Shown here piece by piece: positions 6,587 to 12,470 of a DNA stretch of 13,674 nucleotides. The position numbers and the translations under genes were made by a program. This DNA is from Pontimonas sp. (GTDB lineage Bacteria > Actinomycetota > Actinomycetes > Actinomycetales > Microbacteriaceae): the NCBI GenBank assembly GCA_021741945.1, contig JAIOWV010000027.1, positions 1-13,674 on the forward strand, written 5' to 3'. Under the pieces are notes generated by a model. The model worked only from the letters and a program-made list of their open reading frames with translations, was not told the origin of the DNA and made no database searches. Each line of letters begins with the position of its first letter. The stretch's first letter is position 1.

Positions 6587-7348
6587 TTACGACGCAGAGG
6601 GCGTCAGGTAACGGTCGTAACCCTCGTTCTCCAGGGTGTCCGCCAGTTCCGGGCCACCGCTGTCGACGAGTCTGCCCGCAACGACCACGTGGACGTGGTC
6701 TGGGGTGATGTAGCGAAGAATGCGGGTGTAGTGGGTGATCAGAAGAACCCCGAGAGACGTTGCTTTCTTTGCGTCGTTGACCCCTTCGGAAACGATTTTC
6801 AGCGCGTCGACATCGAGCCCGCTGTCGGTCTCATCCAGGACAGCAAACTTGGGCTTGAGTAGCTGCAACTGCATGATTTCGTGCCGCTTCTTCTCGCCAC
6901 CGGAGAACCCTTCGTTCACGTTGCGCTCAGCGAACCCCGGTTCCATGCGCAACGACTCCATAGCGCCACGGAGCTCCCCCACCCACTCGCGCAGCGCGGG
7001 TGCCTTACCAGCTAGAGCGGTTTTTGCTGTCCTGAGGAAGTTACTCACGCTGACTCCAGGAACTTCAACCGGATACTGCATGGCCAGGAAGAGCCCGGCT
7101 TTGGCGCGCTCATCGACGCTCATCGCGAGGACATCCTCACCATCGAGGGTGATTGACCCCTCTGTCACTTGATACCGAGGGTGTCCCGCAATTGTGTACG
7201 CGAGGGTTGACTTTCCGGAACCGTTCGGACCCATGATGGCGTGGGTCTCCCCCGCTTTGAGGGTCAGGTCGATCCCCTTCAGGATTTCTACAGGACCCTG
7301 GTCGGTCTCGATCGATACGTGGAGGTTCTTAATCTCGAGGGTGCTCAT
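6587..7348 (-). CDS. sufC: Fe-S cluster assembly ATPase SufC
   Basis: SufC is the ATPase of the SufBC2D scaffold that builds Fe-S clusters in the cytosol. The 253-residue protein has Walker A GPNGSGKST (40-48), Q-loop Q91 within AMQYPVEVPGVS, signature FSGGEKKR (148-155), and Walker B with the SufC-type ending FAVLDETDSGLD (168-179, E173), plus H206 in ITHY. LDETDSGLD and the QYP(V/x)E(V/I)PG stretch separate SufC from importer ATPases. The ATG at 7348 has GAAGG about nine bases upstream and follows the Rieske ferredoxin stop by 21 bases. Length and motifs are complete. Confidence 0.96.
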   Translation of the reverse strand: MSTLEIKNLHVSIETDQGPVEILKGIDLTLKAGETHAIMGPNGSGKSTLAYTIAGHPRYQVTEGSITLDGEDVLAMSVDERAKAGLFLAMQYPVEVPGVSVSNFLRTAKTALAGKAPALREWVGELRGAMESLRMEPGFAERNVNEGFSGGEKKRHEIMQLQLLKPKFAVLDETDSGLDVDALKIVSEGVNDAKKATSLGVLLITHYTRILRYITPDHVHVVVAGRLVDSGGPELADTLENEGYDRYLTPSAS

Positions 7349-7369
7349 AATTCGTGCCTTCGTGACTTT

Positions 7370-7696
7370 CTAGGAGATGACAAGGGGGGTTGGGTCAATG
7401 TAGACGTCTCCATCGGTGATGGTGACGCTGTAAACGGGTACTGGCTCGAAGGCCGGAAAGTTTCGGGGCTTGCCGGTGGTCAACTCGAACTTAGAGCCGT
7501 GCGCCCAGCACTCGAGAGTGTCGTCCTCGACAAAGCCCTCGGACAGTGAAATCTCTCCGTGGCTACAGACATCGCCAATGGCGTGGACGGTGCCAGCCGA
7601 GTCCTTCACAACAGCAATGGCCACGCCTTCGATGGTGACCTTGACTGGCTGGTTAACAGCGATATCAGCGGCCGGGCAGATCTTCACGCCACTCAT
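7370..7696 (-). CDS. Rieske-type [2Fe-2S] ferredoxin in the suf operon
   Basis: This is a 108-residue single Rieske domain. C44-x-H46 (CSH) and C63-x2-H66 (CWAH) supply the two Cys and two His ligands of a [2Fe-2S] cluster. WAHGSKFELTTGKP (64-77) is typical of the small ferredoxin subunits of aromatic-ring oxygenases, and automatic annotation often uses that name. No oxygenase gene is near; instead it sits between sufD and sufC. An electron-transfer or cluster-assembly role beside SufBCD is therefore more likely (inference). Its ATG overlaps the sufD TGA (TCAT on the plus strand, 7693-7696), so translation is coupled. There is no signal peptide or membrane anchor, unlike the respiratory Rieske protein. 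Confidence 0.92.
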   Translation of the reverse strand: MSGVKICPAADIAVNQPVKVTIEGVAIAVVKDSAGTVHAIGDVCSHGEISLSEGFVEDDTLECWAHGSKFELTTGKPRNFPAFEPVPVYSVTITDGDVYIDPTPLVIS

Positions 7697-8871
7697 GACG
7701 ATTCCTCCGTTGCAGAAAGTTTGGTGCGAATGCGCTCGGTCAAGTCTTCAACCAGCGCGCTGTCGTTGATTCTCGATATGACCTCCACGAGAAAGCCCAT
7801 TACAACGAGTCTCCTCGCGTCGAGTTCCTTGATGCCGCGCGACTGAAGATAGAAGAGCTGCTCATCGTTGAAGCGGCCCGTTGCGCTTGCGTGGCCAGCG
7901 CCTTCGATGTCGCCAGTCTTGATTTCTAGATTAGGAATCGAATCTGCGCGGGTGCCTTCGCTGAGGACGAGGTTCCGATTTTGTTCGTACGAATCTGTGC
8001 CCACTGCGTCTGGCCCGATGAGTACATCACCAATCCACACCGTTCTCGCACCCGCACCGTGCAGGGCGCCCTTGTAGGAGACTCGGGACACGGTCTTTGG
8101 ACCCTGGTGGTGAACGTAAACCCGGTGCTCCAAGTGCTGGGTTGCATCCGCGAAATAGGCTCCCAACAGGTGCCCCTCACCGCCTTCACCGACGAGCTGG
8201 ACGGAGGGGTTGACCACAACCACGTCCCCCCCAAGAGATACGGAGATGTGCGTGAGGACTGCGCCTTTGCCCACGTGAGCAAGGTGGTGAGCGTAGTGAA
8301 TCGCCCCGGGATTCCAGTCCTGGACAAAAACCACGTGCAGGTTGGAATCGTTGGCAAGATCGAACTCGATGTTTTCCGCCAGTACTGCATCCCCGGTGGA
8401 GCGAACCACCAGCGTTGCGTGAGTGTTGGCTTCGACCCGAATCACCGTGTGAGCGGCACGCGGGCTCGAACCCATCTCAGAACGACTCAGCACAACGGTC
8501 TGGCTGAGGGATTCTTCCAGGTCGATGACGAGTACTTGGTCGGTGGACTCCCACGCATTAGCAGCCGCGCGGTCCTCAGGAAGCCCGGCAACGCCTCGCT
8601 TCACCTCGGAGGCTGGATGAAAGGCGAAACTGAAGCCGGTGGCGCTCGTTGCGTCAACGCTGTAGGCGGAACCATCGAGCGCGCCATCGATGAGTGGTCT
8701 GAGCGTCGCGACCGGCGAAAGCTTCCACTCTGGCTCGCGGCCAGTGACCGCAGGAAAGTCCGTGGCAATGACTGATTGGAAACGCTCAGAACGAGTCTGA
8801 ACCGGGACGTCAGTGCCCGCAACTTTGTCTGGCGACTCGGAAAGGGAGACGCCCGTCTGTGGTGAACTCAT
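7693..8871 (-). CDS. sufD: Fe-S cluster assembly protein SufD
   Basis: SufD is the SufB paralogue in the SufBC2D scaffold. The 392-residue protein has the family's C-terminal core: DSYEQNRNLVLSEGTRADSIPNLEI (spanning 293-317), then GAGHASATGRF and QLFYLQSRGI (338-347). H327 in GAGHASATG corresponds by position to the SufD histidine that helps hold the nascent cluster at the SufB-SufD interface. The first 30 or so residues are polar and variable. The ATG directly follows the sufB stop (TAA|ATG, no spacer), with GGAAGG inside the end of sufB as a somewhat distant ribosome site, so the two are probably coupled. The 3' end overlaps the Rieske gene by four bases. Confidence 0.95.
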   Translation of the reverse strand: MSSPQTGVSLSESPDKVAGTDVPVQTRSERFQSVIATDFPAVTGREPEWKLSPVATLRPLIDGALDGSAYSVDATSATGFSFAFHPASEVKRGVAGLPEDRAAANAWESTDQVLVIDLEESLSQTVVLSRSEMGSSPRAAHTVIRVEANTHATLVVRSTGDAVLAENIEFDLANDSNLHVVFVQDWNPGAIHYAHHLAHVGKGAVLTHISVSLGGDVVVVNPSVQLVGEGGEGHLLGAYFADATQHLEHRVYVHHQGPKTVSRVSYKGALHGAGARTVWIGDVLIGPDAVGTDSYEQNRNLVLSEGTRADSIPNLEIKTGDIEGAGHASATGRFNDEQLFYLQSRGIKELDARRLVVMGFLVEVISRINDSALVEDLTERIRTKLSATEESS

Positions 8872-10290
8872 TTAGCCGACGGAGCCTTCCATGTTCATCT
8901 CAATAAGTTTGTTGAGCTCGAGCGCGTATTCCATGGGAAGCTCGCGAGCGATGGGCTCAATGAAGCCTCGGACAATCATCGCCATCGCTTCATCTTCGGC
9001 GAGCCCGCGGCTCTGGAGATAAAAGAGCTGCTCCTCGCTCACACGTGACACAGTCGCTTCGTGACCCAGCTGGACATCATCAACCCGGATATCAATGGCC
9101 GGATAGGTGTCGCTCCGAGAGATGGTGTCGACGAGCAAGGCGTCACATCGCACTGTGTTTGCTGAGTGGTGAGCGTTTTCGTCAACGCGCACTTCACCTC
9201 GGTAGCCGGCGCGGCCACCGCCGCGGGCAATCGACTTGGAGACAATCGACGAGGTTGTGTAGGGAGCCATGTGAATCATTTTTGCCCCAGCGTCCTGGTG
9301 CTGCCCCGGACCGGCGAAGGCGACGGAGAGGGTCTCCCCCTTCGCGCGTTCGCCCACCAAGAAGACCGAGGGGTACTTCATGGTGACCTTGGAACCAAGG
9401 TTTCCATCAATCCACTCCATCGTTGCGCCTTCGTGGGCAATGGCACGCTTGGTCACAAGGTTGTAGACGTTGGTCGACCAGTTCTGAATCGTTGTGTAGC
9501 GAACACGCGCATTCTTCTTCACAATGATCTCCACGACTGCCGAGTGCAGGGAGTCAGTCGAGTAGATCGGTGCGGTGCAGCCCTCGATGTAGTGGACGTA
9601 GCTACCCTCGTCGGCGATGATCAGGGTGCGCTCAAACTGACCCATGTTTTCCGTGTTGATGCGGAAATAGGCCTGCAGAGGGATTTCGACGTGCACACCT
9701 GGTGGGACGTACACGAAGGATCCCCCGGACCACACGGCTGTGTTCAAGGCGGCAAACTTGTTGTCGCCTGCTGGAATCACGGTTCCGAAGTACTCGGTAA
9801 AGAATTCGGGGTGCTCGCGCAGAGCAGTGTCGGTGTCCAAAAACAGGACTCCCTGCGCTTCGAGGTCTTCGCGAATCTGGTGATACACGACCTCTGACTC
9901 ATACTGCGCTGCGACACCTGCAACCAAACGAGACCGCTCAGCCTCGGGAATACCGAGACGTTCATACGTCTCCCGGATTTCATCTGGCAGGTCTTCCCAG
10001 GTCTGCGCCTGGCGCTCGGTCGAGCGAACAAAATACTTGATGGTGTCGAAGTGAATCCCCGAAAGATCGGCTCCGAAGTTTGGCATTGGCTTCTTGTCGA
10101 AAAGAGCAAGGCCCTTCAAGCGGGTCTTCAGCATCCACTCGGGTTCGTCCTTGAGCGCCGAGATGTTGCGCACAACCTCTTCGGAGATTCCACGCGTCGC
10201 GCTCTGCCCGGCGGCATCTGCGTCGTGCCAGCCGAATTCATAGTTGCCAAGGCCTTCGAGCTCCGGTCGATCGAGAAGTACGTCAGACAT
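8872..10290 (-). CDS. sufB: Fe-S cluster assembly protein SufB
   Basis: SufB is the main scaffold subunit on which the cluster is built. The 472-residue product has GNYEFGWHD near the start, YVPPGVHVEIPLQAYFRIN (194-212), YIEGCTAPIYS (234-244, C238), C382 in TVRCDALLVD (matching the essential C-terminal Cys of characterised SufB) and H410-E411 in GHEATVS, followed by QLFYLQSRGL. Mycobacterial SufB carries an intein; this one is uninterrupted. The frame stays open to a GTG at 10371, but the ATG at 10290 is preferred: it gives the normal family length and N-terminus and has GGAG five bases upstream. It is the first gene of the suf operon and is divergent from ctaA. No SufR-type regulator gene lies upstream; the neighbour there is ctaA. 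Confidence 0.95.
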   Translation of the reverse strand: MSDVLLDRPELEGLGNYEFGWHDADAAGQSATRGISEEVVRNISALKDEPEWMLKTRLKGLALFDKKPMPNFGADLSGIHFDTIKYFVRSTERQAQTWEDLPDEIRETYERLGIPEAERSRLVAGVAAQYESEVVYHQIREDLEAQGVLFLDTDTALREHPEFFTEYFGTVIPAGDNKFAALNTAVWSGGSFVYVPPGVHVEIPLQAYFRINTENMGQFERTLIIADEGSYVHYIEGCTAPIYSTDSLHSAVVEIIVKKNARVRYTTIQNWSTNVYNLVTKRAIAHEGATMEWIDGNLGSKVTMKYPSVFLVGERAKGETLSVAFAGPGQHQDAGAKMIHMAPYTTSSIVSKSIARGGGRAGYRGEVRVDENAHHSANTVRCDALLVDTISRSDTYPAIDIRVDDVQLGHEATVSRVSEEQLFYLQSRGLAEDEAMAMIVRGFIEPIARELPMEYALELNKLIEMNMEGSVG

Positions 10291-10474
10291 GACTCTCCGT
10301 TTCATCGTTTCCACATGGTGCGCTCGACACCTGCCATCCAGCAGGCACCAGGTTTTCTCTCTTACACTCACTCATAGAGTGCGCCGAAGGGATACAAACC
10401 CCGATGGGCAGCAACGCAGCCACCCGATGACCCCAGTGTATCGGGGTACACCCTGAGAGTGAAGGTCTAAATCC
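10291..10474. promoter_or_regulatory. sufB/ctaA divergent control region with inverted repeats
   Basis: This 184-base gap must hold promoters for both the suf operon (-) and ctaA (+). CACTC-ATA-GAGTG (10369-10381) is a perfect 5-bp-arm palindrome, and a weak minus-strand promoter overlaps it (TTTGTA, 16 bases, TATGAG). Nearer ctaA, ACCCCGAT (10398-10405) and ATCGGGGT (10440-10447) are inverted repeats with a 34-base interval, and GTGTA-TCGGGG-TACAC lies at 10436-10451. These could be operators or RNA structure in the ctaA leader. Promoter positions are not certain. I recognise no riboswitch class. Confidence 0.35.
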
Positions 10475-11410
10475 GTGAAATCCCTGTGGAACTGGCTTCC
10501 TAGCTCGATCGATCGCCGTGTGCGGATCGCTGCGTGGGCGACGCTTGTCAGCCAGATTCTTATCATTGGCACTGGCGGTGCCGTCAGGTTGACCGGCTCT
10601 GGCCTGGGTTGTCCCACCTGGCCGCGCTGCACGGAAGACTCGTTTGTGACCACGCCAGAGATGGGGTTCCACGGAATTATCGAGTTCGGAAACCGACTCC
10701 TCACATTCGTGTTGATTCTGATCGCCATCGCGATGTTTGTCTTCGTGCTGCGTCTCCGGAAAGAGCGCCCCGAGCTGTTCACCCTCTCGCTCGTAATTGG
10801 GCTTGGAATCCCAGGTCAAGCGGTCATCGGCGGCATCACTGTGCTCACGGACCTGAACCCCTACGTTGTTGGTCTGCACTACTTGCTCTCCGCGGTTCTG
10901 GTCGGTCTAGCGGCCTTGTTGCTCTATCGCGTGCGAGTCGCAGGGCCGGGACGCACTTGGAACGTGCCGAGTCCGGTGAGGCTGCTCAGTGCCACCATGT
11001 TCGGCGTGCTGATCCTTTCGGTCCTAATGGGCATTTTGACAACGGGTTCTGGCCCTCACGCCGGTGATGGTGGCGCAGCGAGGAACGGGCTTGATTCTTG
11101 GCTGCTTCAGCACTTCCACGCTTGGCCTTCTTATGTATTTCTGGGTCTATCCGTCACGCTTGTCAGTCTCGCGTGGTTCGCAGGCGTTGGCTCGCCCAGA
11201 TTCAAGAGAACCGCCACCGCTCTGCTGGCCGTGACCATTGTTCAAATCGGCGTCGGGCTGTATCAGGCGAGAAACGGCCTACCCGAGTTGTTCGTGGGCA
11301 TTCACATGGTGATGGCTGCGGTCCTTGTCGCCATCACAGTGAGCGTGCTCTTGGCGCAGCGCGTGGAACCGGCTAGAGCTGAACTAGTGGATCAACACCA
11401 ACAGCGATAA
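10475..11410 (+). CDS. ctaA: Heme A synthase (COX15/CtaA)
   Basis: CtaA oxidises the C8 methyl of heme O to the formyl of heme A, the cofactor of aa3 oxidases. The 311-residue protein has about eight membrane helices. GGAVRLTGSGLGCPTWPRC (34-52) carries the outer-loop cysteine pair C46/C52. FHGIIEFGNR (65-73) holds H66 and E70, and further heme-ligand candidates are H135 (GLHYLLS), H215 in LQHFHAW and H277 (GIHMVMA). The repeated four-helix halves and GSGPHAGD (191-198) fit the family. The start is GTG at 10475 with GAAGG nine bases upstream. The gene is divergent from sufB. Its last 38 bases, encoding a polar tail, overlap the end of ctaB on the other strand. Confidence 0.95.
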   Translation: MKSLWNWLPSSIDRRVRIAAWATLVSQILIIGTGGAVRLTGSGLGCPTWPRCTEDSFVTTPEMGFHGIIEFGNRLLTFVLILIAIAMFVFVLRLRKERPELFTLSLVIGLGIPGQAVIGGITVLTDLNPYVVGLHYLLSAVLVGLAALLLYRVRVAGPGRTWNVPSPVRLLSATMFGVLILSVLMGILTTGSGPHAGDGGAARNGLDSWLLQHFHAWPSYVFLGLSVTLVSLAWFAGVGSPRFKRTATALLAVTIVQIGVGLYQARNGLPELFVGIHMVMAAVLVAITVSVLLAQRVEPARAELVDQHQQR

Positions 11411-12311
11411 AGAGAAGGGTCAGGTAGCTGATGCTCGAGTGGAAAACCCGCATCGGCTTGACTTCCTCTCCAGCGAGCGCCCGCTGATACAGGCGGTGAG
11501 ACTCGACGATGAACCACGCGCCTGACCCAAGCGCCACCACCGTATAAATCCAGCCCATTGGCGCCACGGGAATCAGAAGAAGCGATGCAGCTACGGTTGC
11601 CCAGGCGTAAAGAATGACTTGCAGCCCGACGACCGGTGCCTCTCTCACGACACCGAGCATCGGAACCGAGACGCTCGCGTAGTCATCCTTGTAGCGCATT
11701 GACAGCGGCCAGTAATGGGGAGGCGTCCATAAAAAGACCACAAGGAACAGAATCAGTGGTTCCCAATCGAGCGAGCCTGTGACAGCCGCCCAGCCAATCA
11801 GAACAGGGAAACAGCCTGCTATGCCGCCCCAAATGATGTTCTGCTCGCTACGGCGCTTGAGCCAGAGCGTGTACACGAAGACGTAGAAGAGAATCGCGGC
11901 GACAGACAGGATTGCAGCCAGAGGGGTAGTGAAGTACCAGAGCCAGAGGGTGGAGAGGATGCCGAGTGCTGAGGCAAACACGAGCGCCGCTCGCCCCGTG
12001 ATCTCACCGGTTACCAGTGGGCGTGCCTGCGTGCGTCCCATAATCGCGTCGATATCTCGGTCGATGTACATGTTGAAGGCGTTTGCACTGCCAGCAGAGA
12101 GCGACCCACCGACAAGGGTCGCAATGACCAACCACACACTCGGAATCCCACGCTCAGCGAGAACCATCACGGGCGCGGTGGTCACCAACAGCAACTCGAT
12201 GACCCGAGGCTTCGTGAGCGCAATGTACGCACGAATCACCGACAAGGCGCGCGAACGGGGCGAAGCCGAAGACTTTGTTGCGCGCGGGGTGAGAGTTTGA
12301 TTGGCAGACAC
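11373..12311 (-). CDS. ctaB: Protoheme IX farnesyltransferase (heme O synthase)
   Basis: CtaB joins a farnesyl group to heme B to make heme O, the substrate of CtaA. The 312-residue UbiA-type protein has about nine membrane helices. The first Asp-rich prenyl-diphosphate motif is NMYIDRDID (80-88) followed by MGRTQARPL (91-99), and a second acidic site is YKDDY (207-211). LTKPRVIELLLVTT (32-45) is the typical first helix. The start is taken as GTG at 12311; TAGGAT lies nine bases upstream and a GGGA run about six, so it may be leaderless or SD-led. The N-terminal 25 residues are polar and would tolerate a later start. It converges on and overlaps ctaA by 38 bases and is divergent from tkt. Confidence 0.94.
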   Translation of the reverse strand: MSANQTLTPRATKSSASPRSRALSVIRAYIALTKPRVIELLLVTTAPVMVLAERGIPSVWLVIATLVGGSLSAGSANAFNMYIDRDIDAIMGRTQARPLVTGEITGRAALVFASALGILSTLWLWYFTTPLAAILSVAAILFYVFVYTLWLKRRSEQNIIWGGIAGCFPVLIGWAAVTGSLDWEPLILFLVVFLWTPPHYWPLSMRYKDDYASVSVPMLGVVREAPVVGLQVILYAWATVAASLLLIPVAPMGWIYTVVALGSGAWFIVESHRLYQRALAGEEVKPMRVFHSSISYLTLLFIAVGVDPLVQL

Positions 12312-12326
12312 AGCGATCCCATCCTA
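12312..12326 (-). promoter_or_regulatory. Candidate -10 box of ctaB
   Basis: On the minus strand TAGGAT (12326-12321) lies nine bases before the GTG start of ctaB, the same arrangement as at three ATG starts in this window. A weak SD-like run (GGGA) sits between, so a leaderless message is less certain here. No good -35 hexamer is seen. Confidence 0.33.
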
Positions 12327-12359
12327 CTTTGCGACTCCACGGAAAACCTGAGCGTGGCC

Positions 12360-12386
12360 CTAGGGCCGGAGCCACTATGGCCCTAG
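12360..12386. repeat. 8-bp inverted repeat, candidate operator between ctaB and tkt
   Basis: CTAGGGCC (12360-12367) and GGCCCTAG (12379-12386) form a perfect inverted repeat with an 11-base interval. The left arm also belongs to the perfect 12-bp palindrome GGCCCTAGGGCC (12356-12367). The repeat ends one base before TATACT (12388-12393), so it would overlap the spacer and -35 zone of a tkt promoter. No T-run follows and it is upstream of both neighbouring genes, so it is not a terminator. Confidence 0.5.
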
Positions 12387-12387
12387 A

Positions 12388-12446
12388 TATACTGGGCGTG
12401 CTGGCTCGGGTTGCTTGACGCTTTGGCGCCCATCAGGGGATATATC
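12388..12446 (+). promoter_or_regulatory. Candidate tkt promoter elements
   Basis: TATACT (12388-12393) matches five of six bases of the -10 consensus but has no clear -35. A second option is TTGACG (12415-12420) with GATATA (12439-12444), 18 bases apart, within the palindrome GGATATATCC (12438-12447). That would start transcription close to 12451 and leave a leader of about 20 bases carrying the Shine-Dalgarno GAAGGA (12455-12460). Which is used cannot be decided from sequence. Confidence 0.4.
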
Positions 12447-12470
12447 CGCTCACAGAAGGACTTTGCAGCT

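Noticed and set aside
7981..8775. 264-codon plus-strand open frame inside sufD, and a similar 243-codon one at 9166-9897 inside sufB
   Set aside because: Both are mirror frames of strongly conserved suf genes and show no motif of their own.
10291..10371. Extension of sufB by 27 codons to a GTG at 10371
   Set aside because: The added residues are not SufB-like and would cover the promoter region; the ATG at 10290 gives the normal length.
10404..10456. Two tiny overlapping open frames (MGSNAATR and MTPVYRGTP) before ctaA
   Set aside because: They are eight and nine codons long with no convincing ribosome site, and their overlap by ATGA can easily arise by chance; there is no run of regulatory codons as in attenuators.
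10430..10474. CTGAGAG before ctaA, resembling part of a TPP riboswitch
   Set aside because: The rest of the THI-box (notably the ACCC...GAACCTGA segment after it) is absent and the gene is not thiamine related.
10291..10474. SufR-type operator of the mycobacterial kind (ACACT-N5-TGTGA)
   Set aside because: ACACT occurs at 10364-10368 but the matching right half does not follow at the right distance.
12360..12386. Inverted repeat between ctaB and tkt as a transcription terminator
   Set aside because: It lies upstream of both genes and no T-run follows on either strand.
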